This document shows, piece after piece, positions 1 through 12,645 of a stretch of DNA of 64,000 nucleotides. Position 1 is the stretch's first letter; each line of letters opens with the position of its first letter. The translations under genes and the position numbers were made by a program. The notes under the pieces are model-generated. The model was not told the origin of the DNA. It did no database searches and saw only the letters and a program-made list of their open reading frames with translations. This stretch comes from Stictocephala bisonia (lineage: Eukaryota; Arthropoda; Insecta; Hemiptera; Membracidae): the NCBI GenBank assembly GCA_035578905.1, contig JAQJVL010002592.1, forward strand, positions 1-64,000, given 5' to 3'.

Positions 1-108
1 AGTGAGATAGGCCACATGTTTATAGGAACTTTTTTACTTATTTTTATGTCTACTATCACGACCTGAAGTCGTATCAACCTCTCATGAAACATCCTGTATA
101 TATTGCTG
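1..108. repeat. Dispersed repeat, copy A (cut by window edge)
   Basis: About 102 bases from position 2 match 564-665 without gaps at an offset of 562, with roughly ten mismatches. The shared segment begins GTGAGATAGGCCACATG and ends in CCTGTATATA. A third, much more decayed copy lies near 19288. Ends of this kind are frequent in arthropod DNA-transposon remnants, but I cannot name the family. The true left end may lie outside the window. Confidence 0.7.
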
Positions 109-109
109 C

Positions 110-562
110 TGAAATCGACAAGTATGGGACATAAACTAGTTCCCATAAAACCGAACAGTTTAATGTGTACTAAACATGTAGTGTGTAGCTGAACTATTAT
201 TAAAAATAATGTCTATCTATCGTACAGTTTTATATTTCCAACTTTATTGACCTATTTAATCCGTTAGGATCAACAACAGAACCAAACCCTTCTTTTCTTC
301 GATAATATTTGACAGAACATATTTATTTTAGTAATATCATTTTGCAAATGATCATTGATACATATTCATCAACTGTGTTGACTTTTTTTATATACCCCCA
401 AACTCAAAAGATATACCTTAATCTCGTAGTATATCTCGATGTGGAGGGAACACTCTTTCCAAATCATTTAAATATAACTATTATGTGAATTAGTTTCTCC
501 AACGTTTCGTTCCATTCACAATAATAATATTTTGAAAAATCTCATCAAAGTACATTTCATAT
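110..562. other. AT-rich intergenic, no feature seen
   Basis: I see no open frame, RNA signature or repeat in this stretch between the two repeat copies. Confidence 0.5.
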
Positions 563-669
563 GGTGAGATAGGCCACATGTTTATAGGAACTTTTATCCT
601 TATTTTTATGTCTACTATCATGGCCTTTAGTCGTGTCAACCTCTCGTGAAATACCCTGTATATACTACT
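563..669. repeat. Dispersed repeat, copy B
   Basis: Second copy of the repeat at the window start, in the same orientation and gap-free over about 102 bases at roughly 90% identity by eye. Direct copies 562 bases apart could be two insertions of one short element or the two ends of a longer one. The sequence between them shows no coding capacity. Confidence 0.75.
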
Positions 670-867
670 ACACGATAGTAAATTGTTCTGTTTATTAACT
701 CAATTGCATTAACAATTAAGATAATAAGCACATTTTTATTCATTCTTAGTAATTGCTAGTGACTTACAACATATTTTGATCTAGATCTACATTCTGTAAA
801 TAGTTATATTTCTCATAAACGTATTGTTACTTAGAAATTAGCAGGTTTAATATCTACTATGAAGACA

Positions 868-1340
868 ACAAATTATACGAATTATGATATGTTGTCGTAT
901 GACTTGTGGTTATGAAAATTGTGATTTGTTGTCGTATGAATTGTGGTTGTACAAATTGTCATTTGTTGTCGTATGACTTGTGGTTATACAAAGTGTGATT
1001 TACTGTCGTGTGACTTGTGGTTATACAAATTGTGATTTATTGCCGTGTGACTTGTGGTTATACAAATTGTGTTTTTTTAGGTGTGACTTGTGGTTATACA
1101 AATTGTGATTTGTTGTCGTAAGACTTGTAGTTATACGAATTGTGATTTGTTGTCGTGTGACTTGTGTAGTTATACAAATTGTGATTTGTTGTCGTGTGAC
1201 TTGTTATAAAAATTGTGATTTTTTTATCGTATGACTTGTAGTTATACAAATTGTGATTTGTTATCGTATGACTTGTAGTTATACAAATTGTGATTTCTTG
1301 TCGTGTGACTTGTGGGTATGCATAATTATGTTTTTTTTTT
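868..1340. repeat. 37-bp minisatellite
   Basis: About 12 tandem copies of a 37-bp unit containing GTCGTATGACTTGTGG followed by a TATACAAATTGTGATTTG-like half. The first two occurrences of GTTGTCG are exactly 37 bases apart (891 and 928). Copies differ by substitutions and small indels, and both edges decay into AT-rich DNA. Confidence 0.9.
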
Positions 1341-4084
1341 GGCAGACGACGATTTCTCTACAGCAAAGGAAGCTTTACATTTAGAGAGCCCAGTTTTATA
1401 TAAAGTATTAAAATTGCTAAACTACAACCTTTCTTCGGGTTAAAATATTTGTATCAAGATAACATCGTACATTTTGTAACGTATATGTAACGTATACTAA
1501 TAGCATGAATATTTTATTGATAATAAATTGAATATTTGGTATTCAGGGATGTAGGTAAATGTAAAAAACACCCACCAACATTATTCATAAAATTGTTTTC
1601 CCTTACATCAATCGTATTGTCTTGATATCATCCCATTATCCACTTCCGTCAGATGTTTGACACGTTTCTTAGCATAACTCGCGCATTCCAAAAAATCAAT
1701 CTCAATGATGGCAAACAATCAGATAAGGACCAGGTTTATTTACATTTTAAACTATTTGTTTGTAATACAAAACATTACATCTATTCTATATTATAAATGA
1801 AGTATACTGCAATAAATATAAATAATTGTAATTTATTTATAATATAAATTTGTGTCGTAGCATTCCAGAGTTTTTGTTCTCAAAATAATTACAAAAACGA
1901 ATCCTGTTTTGCCTGTCTGTGGTATTGTCATTGAGTAACATATACACCTCTCACAAACAGTTTAGTCTTCAGTCAAAGAATGAAGCAGTAACAACGACGT
2001 GATCTGATGAAATAAAACACATAGAATTAAAACCACCACTCTCTGTGTGTTTTCTATTGTGTTATTTTTTATTCTTAATATGAAAAACGTGTAGTTTGTA
2101 CATTAAAAACTTACTGATCTGGGAATACTTCTATGAATTTATATTTAACTTGTAGTTAGTAAGTATTACTTCTATGAAATTTGAAGAATCCTAATTTTTA
2201 TCTCATATTAACGATTTTATATTGTCTACCAGGACAATAAAGAAAAGCTACATGTAATAAATTTGAGAGTGAAAAATAAGTTTACTATTTTGTAATATAC
2301 TCGTCATATTAATATATAATTAATTACACTATAAACTAACTGAATACTATGACATAGTTTAAAGTATTAGAATACACTCAAAAGAGTGATTCGAGGTGGT
2401 AAATGGACGTGTCTTTTAGTTTTTACAGGAAATTAAACATTAATACAAATAATATTTACTATTATACATAAACCTATTAAGCTTTCTTGTACAATTTTTA
2501 AAAATTACAAAAGCTTTATAATGAATTTTTATTTGATACTTTCTACAATGTATTCGAAAACTTGAAACCTTTACATCCAACCATGGTCACTTAGAATTTT
2601 GTTTCAGAGGTGGTATTTCTGACTTAACGCTAATTAGTATTAACGCACTGATTACTATTCAACTAAGTTTGATGTTTTCAGGTTATATTTACATGATAAA
2701 CTTAAAATTAAAAATTATAGTAGTGTTATTCAGTGTGTTTTTGTGATATATTAAAACCTTTCAAAATAGTTGTATAACACATTCATTACAACTTATAATT
2801 TGTTTTGTCTGGAAGAAAAGCAATTCCATTTACCTTAGTATTAATGAAAATGCTGTCAATTTATTCTTAGAACTCTCTTACTATATTTAAATATGAAGCT
2901 TCAAGTTTTCTTACAACTTATTGTGTTTAAGGTAGAATATAAGGAAACTTTGATTTACTTTAACCAATACTATTTATAAGTTATTCGAGAAAATATTTTC
3001 TATTTTGTATATAAAATGGACTTCAAATGGAGAGACATATTTTTATACTTCTCTTTAATATTTCTCTATAAATTTTTTGAAGCAATATTTTATTTGTAGG
3101 ACCACAGTATTTTAATTAATTATGAGAACTACTTGACAGTTATTAAAAACTTCAAAATGTAGCTATTTCCTACACCTTATAAATTCATCGGTATATCTAT
3201 TTTGATTGTAATCAATTTTATACCTATATTTGTCTTCAGTATTTATTACTAAGCTGATTTGAATTTTTACAGAAAGTGATGATTTTTAACTATTTAAAAA
3301 AAAACTGCAATCCTTATTTCCACGAATAATAATTATTTAAGTGTTCAATTTGGTTCGTACAAATTATTTTTATGTTTCAAAATAAGTCCCAATTAAATGA
3401 GTTGGGTGGAAAATGATGTTCAATTAATATCCAGGAAGGTAATTTTAATATGTAATTATGTAATTTGTCTAAAGTAAGAATACTGTTCAATTATACTAAT
3501 TTATCTTATGGCCATATAACTTAATAAAAATTGATTTCTAATAATAAACGCTGTGGAAATGATTGGTAATGTCACTGCATGTACTTATGGCATATTATAG
3601 AGCGCTATCAATTGTGCATATGAGGTATATTTTTCCTTTTAGATTTTTTATCTTCGATCATGCAATCAACATATATTTTATTAAATTAATCAATATGTCA
3701 GTTTTCACCAGAATATTTAAATCAATTATAATTAATTTAAGAAGTAAAAAACTTTTTAGCGTAAAAAAAAATGATTTTCGAAAGAAGTTCTCTTCATGTT
3801 GTTATTAATGTTCAAAGGTTTTTAATGTTGGGTATCACGTAGAACTTTATTTATCCGTTTGTCTATATTTAGTAAAAAGCCGATTATTCAAATATGTACA
3901 AAGTTTTAAAATAAAATAGCCTTCACCATTTAGCATTTATTTATTAGTTTACTATATATTAATAGTTTTATTGCATTGCTTTTGTAATCATTACTTTGTT
4001 ACCATAGTTTAGCTTGCTGAAGTTCGGTTTAGTGTACATGGTTTATTGTTTGATATTTTAGTTAAAGAATTCGATTTCAATTTG

Positions 4085-4085
<1 letters not shown>
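1341..4085. other. AT-rich intergenic, no gene recognised
   Basis: Long AT-rich tract. The only open frame near 80 codons (3563-3808, plus) is low-complexity Ile/Phe/Lys sequence with no recognisable motif, as expected by chance at this composition. No tRNA-like, satellite or transposon signature was seen. Confidence 0.5.
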
Positions 4086-4158
<73 letters not shown>

Positions 4159-4161
4159 TTT
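4086..4161. repeat. (AT)n microsatellite with T run
   Basis: An uninterrupted AT dinucleotide tract runs to about 4150 and is followed directly by a run of about 12 T. Such a tract is self-complementary and prone to slippage; its assembled length may be unreliable. Confidence 0.97.
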
Positions 4162-4768
4162 ATTGTTGTTAAGTTTTCACATTTTAATTATTTGTTGTAT
4201 TGTTGTTAAATTGTAATTTGATCTCTTTTGTTACCTCTTTTGTTGCTGTTAAGTTTCAAAGAAGTCTTTTTTTTCATCGTTAGAAATATCTTATTGTTAT
4301 TTATATGTACATATAATATTTTCAGTTGTTATGTTGTCAAATTTTGTTGCCAAGAAAATGTGTATCACAGTCTTATAAATATTACCTCATGGTTGAATAT
4401 TCAAAATTTGGATTTTGACGATGCTGTTGTCTATCCATGCACATAATATTACTGTTCACTACACTTATTCATTTTCACGTATAATAGAATCTTCTTTGTA
4501 CCGTACAGCTTTTTTACGCAATACGAACACGCAATACAATCACTTATAAAAAGGGACAAAGCTGTACCAAGTCGAAAGCGCAACTAACTTTCCTGTCTGA
4601 AGTCTAACAAACAGTATTAGATAGAGTGCATGAAATGTCGAAACAATAAAATTACAAATTTGTTCTGGAGTATGGTCTAAATGTTATCACTGGTTTTGAA
4701 CAATGCAATTCGGAGACAGCGAATGACTCATGAGGAAGCGCCCTCGGCACAATACAGCTTATTATGTT
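4162..4768. other. Intergenic, no gene recognised
   Basis: A T-rich frame at 4228-4446 is open, but it is hydrophobic low-complexity sequence with no known motif. I treat it as chance. Confidence 0.45.
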
Positions 4769-4791
4769 TTATATATATATATATATATATA
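4769..4791. repeat. Short (TA)n microsatellite
   Basis: About eleven TA dinucleotides in a row, ending before ACACG. Confidence 0.95.
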
Positions 4792-4958
4792 CACGTTAAT
4801 TGGTTATAGGATAATCCACATTATTAGTCAAGTTAGTTGAAGCCCACATAGTGCCACTATGTATTAGTATTGTGTTGTTAACTATTACAACTTTTGTTTT
4901 CTTTTTGTTAGAACATTCATATAAATTAAAAAATAACATTAATTTATATGTTACAGTG

Positions 4959-4990
4959 GGTCTCGCTGATAAGAATTTCTTAGCGAGACC
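4959..4990. repeat. Short inverted repeat (hairpin)
   Basis: GGTCTCGCT at 4959-4967 is the exact reverse complement of AGCGAGACC at 4982-4990. The 14-base spacer contains a further AAGAA/TTCTT pair, so almost the whole 32 bases can fold. GC-rich arms in AT-rich DNA make it stand out. The function is unknown; it may be a mobile-element remnant. Confidence 0.7.
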
Positions 4991-6801
4991 AATATTTGTA
5001 ATTTTCATGTATAAATAAATAATTACTAATAGTAACTTGCGTTTGTAGTTACTAGAAACCAAATAAAACAAACAAATAAATAAATTATCACTTTTCACCC
5101 AAGGTCCGCTTTGTAAACTTTTAATAGATTTACGTGTTTTTAATTAAATGTAACGTACGATAAAGTAAATCCATATTAAACATGCAAATCAGGATGATCT
5201 GTTGAAAAAACGATCGGGGGTAAAATAAACTAGCGTGATTGCTTGTGTCATTACATCAGTTAAGCATAATCCAGTGACGTTGTAAATTGGTGACGGAATT
5301 ACATATAGGATAACAAAACAACAACGAAAGGAGATACTTTACCACTGTGAGTAATTCCTATATCAAATCAAAATGTTAATTGACAATTTAATAACAATTA
5401 CGTAAGCTAGTTATTCCACAGCATTTTGATCAAAATTATGTAATATATTGTAGTAATTATTTTTTTATACAATAATGTAATAATTCTCCATTTCTATAAT
5501 TATGTTAATTAGTTCGTTTTATTTATTTAAATCTTTTGATTGTGAAATGCTTCATTAGATAAGCTCATATCCATTTATGATAAGAAGTAATGTTTTACGG
5601 GAATCTTCACTATCTACAAATATGTTAAGTGTTTTTCAAAAAGGGATGTTCACACTGTCAGTGTGGTCAATCCAATGTATCACACCACGTAAGTAACCAG
5701 AAAGTAACTCAAAAAAGCCTTAAATACGGAGAAGCCAGTATTTAAATTTTACAATTCTTAAACTACGACCAAACTTATACAGGTTGAAATATTGTTATCG
5801 AGAGTACATCATTAATTTAGTAAGCATCAAATAATCGTTAATATGAACATCTGAAACAAATAAATATAAGATAACAGCTTGAGGTAATTAATATAAAGCA
5901 CGAATATTGTGAAAGAGAAAATATTCAGTATAGGATTGGTAAATAATACATGATGTGATCGAAACATTACGTTTTGAAACATGTGGTTAGTATTATTACA
6001 ATATTGTTGAAATTTTATGAAAATAAAATAAAATTTTGTATTATAGTTCAACAAAGCCATAAAATCAACTCATTACAAATTGAGCTAGTTACGTTTTTTA
6101 TAAAAAGGAACATTTAAAAAATGTTTAACACAGTATGTATATGCAATGCTGGCAGTCATTCCCAGCTTCTTATCTGAAATGGTTTTGTGAAAATCTAATC
6201 CATTTATCAAAACTGAACTATTCATCACTTGTTAATAAGTATTAGTTTAACTATTTACTGACTACAGTGAAGTACAAAAAAAGCGTGGCACTATTTGTTT
6301 TTTTAATGTCTTAAGCTTAAAAAAATTTTCGTAACGAAAAAAAAATATATAAATACATTTTCTTAATTCATTATAAATTGAAAAAATATATTTAAGTAGC
6401 TGCTGTTTATAAAAATGCACATTATGAAACAGCCTATATCAAAATAAAATAGACAAGAACCTGATACTTTCTAACATTTGAATTATGGTCTGTTATATGA
6501 AAAAAATGATAAAAAGAATGTAGTATGAGCTCATAAAGTTATGTATAGTTCACTATAATGAAAATGTTATGTACAGTATATATGTACACTAAAAAAATCT
6601 TTATATTTAGTAACCAGACTACAAGGGCTGTGAAACTCTATGCACACTGCTATATTCAGCTCATTCTATATTTGTTTGGTTTGTGTCTTTATCATAATAA
6701 TAATATGAATAATAAATAAATAATATTGTTGCAAACACCTTCTTCATTCCAAAAATGTAATCTTTGAAACATAAAAATTATAGAAAAAGTGGTTGCTACA
6801 G
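4991..6801. other. AT-rich intergenic, no gene recognised
   Basis: Only short low-complexity frames occur here, for example 5827-6060 minus, rich in Phe, Tyr, Ile and Asn. No motif or repeat family was recognised. Confidence 0.5.
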
Positions 6802-7008
6802 TTATAGAAATATTTTACCAACAACGACTTTATCTATTCCTGGTTTCCTCATTCTGTAAAATAAGCTCGTAATATGGGATTGCTCACTTGATAAACCAGA
6901 CCAAGATGAAGTTGATGGTATTTGGCTCACATCAACAAAGGAAGACACAAAATTGAACAAACTTAAAAGCCTTCTGCACTCCATGAATCCATTGTTAGAG
7001 GCATACGA
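6802..7008 (-). CDS. Unassigned small open frame, possible exon or TE fragment
   Basis: The minus-strand frame is open from just after a TGA near 7010 to a TAA at 6802, about 69 codons. It starts with YESYASNNGFMECRRLL and contains SSEQSHITSLFYRMRKPG. Residue usage is more balanced than in the Phe/Ile/Lys-rich chance frames nearby, and that is the only reason to list it. A Met codon at 6984 would give a 60-residue product. I recognise no domain. A convincing splice acceptor with a pyrimidine tract is missing. It could be a decayed exon, a transposon fragment or chance. Confidence 0.15.
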   Translation of the reverse strand, partial: SYASNNGFMECRRLLSLFNFVSSFVDVSQIPSTSSWSGLSSEQSHITSLFYRMRKPGIDKVVVGKIFL

Positions 7009-7011
7009 TTC

Positions 7012-8872
7012 ATATCAGCATATGAACCATTAAGATAACTTGTTTCATATTCTAAAGCGAAAGTCAATGATTATAACAGTATCCGATGATTTTGGATGAC
7101 CAGTGTAGTCTGGTTACTAACTAAAATTTACTTGTACTAGAAATACAGCTGTATTAATAGAACAATAGTCAAGTAAATGGAGGGATACAAAATATTATCA
7201 GATAGTGGTTTATTAGCAAAATCTATTTTTGAAATATTTTCAAGTGAAAGAGTATACCCGAAATAATAGTTTGCTTGAAGTCCATTATGAAATACATTTA
7301 TTTATGATTGTGTCCATGATGCCCTAAATTCAAGTATGGCATGTAGTGAATCTTATCTTGTGTTTAAAGATTCACGACAAACAGAAATGTATCAATTATA
7401 AATAAAGGATTGTTTAAAACAATTAAACTCTTTAAACGTGACGATCCTAAGAACTGAAATAAATTTATCCATTGTAATCTCACAATACGTCTTGCTGAAT
7501 GGCAGCTTTGATGAATCAATCAGCAATGTCTGATTGCCAATGTAGGATTACCTCAGATTCGTGCTGACGACAACAAAGACTTCCGACTGAGAGTTAATAT
7601 TCCCTTATACATGTCAAACTGTTGTTTCATTAAGTTAATAGTATATTATTATAGAGTAAACATTTAATTCATCATCTTTTAGTGTTGAATAATATTCAAT
7701 ATTAATATAGTATTCAATTATAAAAGATAACATCACTAAATATTTATTTTCTTTGTACTGGCTAAATAATAAACTGTCTGTTTCATAAAGCAAATATTTT
7801 CCTTGTTTTAAGTCTTTTATTTTTTAAACTGTACTCCTAATATATCTGTTATGGATATTGTATATCAATTCTTTATTGTGCATGTTTTTAATAAATAGTA
7901 TTATGTTTGTGATGAAATTAATTTGTTTCGTGACTCGACCTATAAGCTAGGCAATCAAGGTACGTCATATCATTTTGTAGCAATTCACCGATATGTCTTT
8001 ACTTTTGACAGTTAATAAGTTTACGTTACTAAACTGTAACTGAATAAACAACAGTAACTGCTTGAGATAAGCTCTTTTATATTAATTATTCCAAAAATTG
8101 CAATAAAACCTTATTACATTTTACCAGTTTTCTAGTTGAACAACACCACGCACTGGAATCATATTTATTTGACTTTCACGTTATTTATTTGATCGATAAG
8201 ATCACTCATCTTGTAATTAAAAGAATTAATACAAGATCACCCTGAGTTAAGACTGCAAGCCTTAAAACTACACATCATGGAGTGTTGTCTTACGTACGTC
8301 GTCTGATAGATATTATTGATAACAGTGGTAAACATGTCAACAGGAAAGGCCAGGAGCTAACTAGTAATTAGGTTAATTAGTTATACCATTATTACCTTAC
8401 GATGAGACAGAACTATTAAATACTTCCAATTAAAGGAAACTAGCCCTGATCATTTATAAAAATTGTAGTTAATTTGCTTTATATGAAATCAATTTCACTA
8501 GTCAATTCTGTTGAATCTTATTAAAGAAGTTCAAATACAGGCAAGTGTGAAAATCAAAAAAAAAAAGCACGTATTTTTTTGACTGTACAAATCCTAAAAT
8601 TGACGCTCCATATATGTTTTGGATAGTCGATATTCAATTAATAGAATAATGGTAGATTCAAATGAGAGACGCGCCGATGAAATACATATATGCAAACAAA
8701 CTATTGATATCTGTGCTGTGTAACGTGTTGTTACTAACAGAGGAATTCAAATATAAAAATACATTGTCAGTTGCTTTGTTTGTACCGGTCCACATGTTCT
8801 TCTACTTCATTAGTGACTAGCCCACAACCACGCATGCTGCTTTGTTGTCGGCAATTATACTTTTTACGTTTG
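7012..8872. other. Intergenic, no gene recognised
   Basis: AT-rich sequence with a slightly more mixed patch at 7440-7620. I found no open frame with recognisable motifs and no tandem repeat. Confidence 0.45.
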
Positions 8873-10180
8873 CACAGGGTGGTGCAAAAAAACGCATGGA
8901 TTTGAGTAACGTAGTACCAGTGGAGGGGAGCGGTCAGTGATCGCCGAGCGACGCCATTTTGTTGGTTGAAGCGTCCAGTTTTAGTAGCAATGAAGCAGTG
9001 GAACGTGCAGCATCGCGTGTTCGCTGTTGAACACTATTTCAAATCAAATGAATCTGTCATCACTGTTCAACGAAAATTTCGTTTACAGTTTAATGTCGCG
9101 CGTAATGGTTCGGTACCTGATCGCAACTCGATACTTCGTTGGGTTAACTCGTTTCGTACAACAGGATAAGTGTTGAAGAGTAAATCAACTGGTCGCCCAG
9201 AGCCTCAGTTCTTGAAAGTCCTCACCGCTCGACTAGACGGCGTGCTCCGACCTTGGGGATATCACGTCGATCGCTACAGCGCATCCTGACATGTTAGTTA
9301 CAATTCCACTCTTACAAGATAATGATTGTTCAGAAGCTCCATGAACGTGATTTTCACGAACGAAGAGTTTTTTGCGAGAGAATGCTTGATGTCGTTGGAA
9401 ATGACAATAATGTTGTAATGCTGAGTGCTGAAGCTCATTTCCACTTGAATGGCTCAGTAAACAAGCAGCATTGCCACTATTGGGCAGATCACAACCCACA
9501 GGAAATGCATCAAAAACCACTGCATTGTCCTAAAGTTACAGTATGGTGTGGGGTCTCTAAAATTGGCATATTTGGACCTTATTTTTTTTAAGAGCGTGAC
9601 CAAACAGTCACTGTTAATTCTGAACGATACGTGACAATGCTACGCACATTTTTGCAGCCAAATCTTGAAGCTTTGGGGCTCGATATGGAACAAACATGGT
9701 TCAACAGGATGGAGCCACAGCCCACACGAGTAATCAATCTATGGCTGTCGTTCAAGGAATGTTTCCTGGTCACGTGATTTCACGTTTCGGCGATCTCCAT
9801 TGGCCTGCACGTTCGCCAGATTTGACTCCTTGCGACTTCTTTTTATGGGGACCCCTGAAATTCAAAGTTTATCGTCGTAAACATCGGTCACTCGAAGAAT
9901 TGAAGGCTGCAATAAGTGAAGAAATTGCCGCTGTATCACAGGACACTTTGAACAAAGTTATGGAAAACTTTGAAGAGAGACTTGCAATGTGTATTCATGC
10001 AGAAGGACGCCATCTTTCTGATGTTATTTTTAAAAATTAGTTAATTGTCATATAATTATTAACATCCAACTCTCAAATTGGGTTGTTTGATGATTGTTTT
10101 GGCGTAATTAAAATTTAGGTGTGATTAAAACTAACCAACTTATAGCCTTTTAAAATCCATGCGTTCTTTTACTTCAATGT
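8873..10180 (+). mobile_element. Degenerate Tc1/mariner-type DNA transposon
   Basis: A ~1.3-kb element. Near the left edge is AAACGCATGGATTT (about 8890-8903), and near the right edge its inverse, AAATCCATGCGTT (about 10152-10164), which gives imperfect terminal inverted repeats. The outer left end, CAGGGTGGTGC, has no good partner on the right, so the right terminus is diverged or lost. Between them lies a broken transposase in the plus direction. I could not define a target-site duplication. With a frameshifted, stop-containing transposase the copy cannot move by itself. Confidence 0.8.
8990..10040 (+). pseudogene. Broken DDE transposase with DUF4817-like N-terminus
   Basis: The coding remnant lies in three reading frames. 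It starts at ATG 8990 with MKQWNVQHRVFAVEHYF, the helix-turn-helix start typical of DUF4817-type arthropod transposases, and runs into an in-frame TAA at 9167 inside the usual linker; similarity resumes after it at KSTGRPEP. A second frame (9322-9591) carries QKLHERDFHERRVFCERML and AEAHFHLNGSVN, then a stop at 9589. A third frame (9696-10040) carries QQDGATAHT and SPDLTPCDFFLWG, the second and third catalytic carboxylate regions. Where the family has DEAHF the copy reads AEAHF, so the first catalytic Asp looks lost. I count 41 residues between the second and third Asp. At least two stops and two frameshifts make this a pseudogene. Confident on family, less on clade. Confidence 0.88.
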
Positions 10181-11304
10181 AAATTGTCACGGGTTCAAAC
10201 TTGAACCGTATTCCCGGATAAACTTTGGTATATTAAGTATACAGTGTCAGTAGCATTTGAGCAAAAACAAGAAACATCTTATGCTAGTTAGCCACATAAG
10301 CTAGGATTCACTGGTGTATTTTCATGATCACGTGTTGATTAAGAGATTTAAGTAAGTAAACAACCAATTCAATGGGAATAAACTATTTACTATTTTATTT
10401 AGTTTAGTATTTTAAAATATTGGAATACTCATCATTATATTTAGTTATCTGGATCAATTAATTAAACGACTTTATTTCGTCTTTGATTTAAATAGAAAAA
10501 AATGTCTGGTAATTCTCTGAAAAGTGTTAATTGAATGATATTTATTCGCTCCAGGGCAAAGTAAATTAATGAATATATTAACACTAAATTGATTTCAAAA
10601 GTAAACTGTTGCTTCAGGGAACTAGTTTATAGAAGAATTTCAATGTTGAATTAGAAAAGATTCCATTAAATAAACCATGAAGTTATTGTGATTAAAGTAA
10701 ATATATATATGTAAATGTATATGAAAGTTAACTTAAACTTTGACATAACATTTTGTAGGTATCTCATTTTATTGAATTTTTTAATCAAAATATAAGATCA
10801 TAATTAAATTGAGTAAACAAAAAATATATCAGGATTTACTCAAACGGATTTCTAAGAGTTTCAAATTATTTCGTTGTTAGTTGTAATTTATATATTTGTA
10901 CAAATATAGAGCATGTTCACAAAAAACCCTTTCAGTTTAAGATATGATTACGTATACGAAAACCAATAAAATACCAGCAAACGAATGTTCTAAAACACTT
11001 AGTTTTCCATGTACCTGTGTGAATGATTTTTTATATAATTTATCAAATCCAATAACCCCTTAAGATATTGTCTTCTAACCCAGTACATGTATGATACATA
11101 ATAAGACCTGATTTAGAATTATGTATCAATTCTCTACTTTTTACAATATAAAAATGGCAGCTATTTTTATTTTTAAAAATTTGATATTAAAAAAAAATAA
11201 ACATTTATCAAAAATACTAAGAGACAAACAAATACTTGGAAAATTAAATTACATAAAATATAATAGAAATATTGTTAACGTCGAATCATTATTAACGGAT
11301 AATC
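10181..11304. other. AT-rich intergenic, no gene recognised
   Basis: No recognisable feature. An open frame at 11121-11414 (plus) is Lys/Asn/Ile-rich and continues into the following minisatellite, so it is probably not a gene. Confidence 0.5.
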
Positions 11305-11663
11305 TTTATAATGCACTTCATGCTCATGTTGTGCAACGCTATCCGATTGCTGTAGGTTTTTATATTATAATGCACTTCATGCCCATGTTGTGCAACGTTA
11401 TCCGATTGCTGTAGGTTTGTATATTATAATGCACTTCATGCTCATGTTGTGCAACGTTATCGAATTGCTGTAGGTTTGTATATTATAATGCACTTCATGC
11501 TCATGTTGTGCAACGCTATCGAATTGCTGTAGGTTTGTATATTATAATGCACTTCATGCTCATGTTGTGCAACGTTATCCGATTGCTGTAGGTTTGTATA
11601 TTATAATGCACTTCATGCTCATGTTGTGCAACGTTATCCAATTGCTGTAGGTTTGTATATTAT
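11305..11663. repeat. 59-bp minisatellite
   Basis: Six highly similar tandem copies. ATGCACTTCATGCTCATG recurs at 11311 and 11370, then every 59 bases. The unit also contains TTGTGCAACGTTATCCGATT and GCTGTAGGTTTGTATATTA. Variation is limited to a few sites such as CCGATT versus CGAATT. The low divergence indicates recent amplification or conversion. Confidence 0.95.
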
Positions 11664-11747
11664 TAAAAGTATTAACATATTTCGTTGGAGTTTTCGATAT
11701 CACCACTTTTTAATATATTTAATTACCATTTGAAAATTATCTTTTTG

Positions 11748-12463
11748 AGATTAAAAAACGAGTTTCATGTACAGTAAGTGATAATTAAAAAAATAGTGTA
11801 TTGTATATCAAGTGATAGTTAAAAAAATAGTTGAGTACATTAAGCAATAATTAAAAAACGAGATGCATGGACATTAATCGATAGTTAAAAAACGAGTGTC
11901 ATGTACATTAGGCGATCATTAAAAAAACGAGTGTCGAGTAAATTAGGCATGATAGTAAAAATCGAGTGGCATGTACATTAAGCGATAGTTAAAACACGAG
12001 TGGAATGTATATTAAGGGATGATTAAAAAACGAGTGGCATGTACATTAAGCGATAGTTTAAGCACGAGTGGAATATACATCAAGCGATAGTTAAAAAACG
12101 AGTGGCATGTACTTAAGTGATACTTAAAACACGAGAGGAATGTATATTAAGGGATAGTTAAAAAACGAGTGGCATGTACACTAAGCGATAGTTAAAAAAC
12201 GAGTGGAATGTACGTTAAGCGATAGTTAGGCCTAATAACACGAGTTTAGTGTACATTAAGGCATAGTTAATAAACGAGTGTTATGTACATTAGGCGATAG
12301 TTAAAAAAAGAGTGTCGTGTAAATTAAGTGTGATAGTTAAAAATAAGTGTAGTGTACATTAAGTGAGATAGTTAAAAAATGAGTGGCATGTACACTAAGT
12401 GATAGTTAAAAAACGAGTGTTATGTACACTAGGCGATAGTTAAAAAACGAGTGTCATATACAT
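11748..12463. repeat. ~34-bp minisatellite, left segment
   Basis: About 20 imperfect copies of a 33-37-bp unit with GTTAAAAAACGAGTGGCATG and TACATTAAGCGATA halves. The first copies are the most diverged. The array stops abruptly at 12463 where the BEL element begins and resumes at 18174, so both segments are one array split by insertion. Confidence 0.93.
12459..12463. repeat. Target-site duplication, left copy (TACAT)
   Basis: TACAT immediately before the LTR at 12464 is repeated immediately after the other LTR, at 18174-18178. It lies inside the minisatellite unit. A 5-bp duplication fits BEL/Pao integration. Confidence 0.85.
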
Positions 12464-12645
12464 TGGAAACTGATTAAAACTAAAACACTGAAAATAATGC
12501 ACGATGTTGTTTGAACAAAATAATGGACTGTAATGAATTGAAATTATTCTAACAATACAGAGAAAAAACATATTGAAATGTACAAACAGCTGATAACTTG
12601 ATATTTTTGACATTACATTAAAAATTGATATTATTACTATATACA
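12464..12645 (-). repeat. 3' LTR of the BEL element
   Basis: 182 bp, beginning TG and ending CA on either strand, with no visible difference from the LTR at 17992-18173. On the coding strand it starts TGTATATAGTAATAAT. It is AT-rich and short for an LTR. Confidence 0.95.

Noticed and set aside
868..1340. Possible CRISPR array (regular ~37-bp periodicity)
   Set aside because: The whole unit repeats; there are no unique spacers between conserved repeats. The same applies to all other arrays here, and the context is eukaryotic.
9233..9773. Minus-strand frames of 61-95 codons
   Set aside because: They are antisense shadows of the transposase pseudogene.
11121..11414. 97-codon plus-strand frame
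   Set aside because: Its first part is Lys/Asn/Ile-rich low-complexity sequence, and its end is made of 59-bp minisatellite units. No motif seen.
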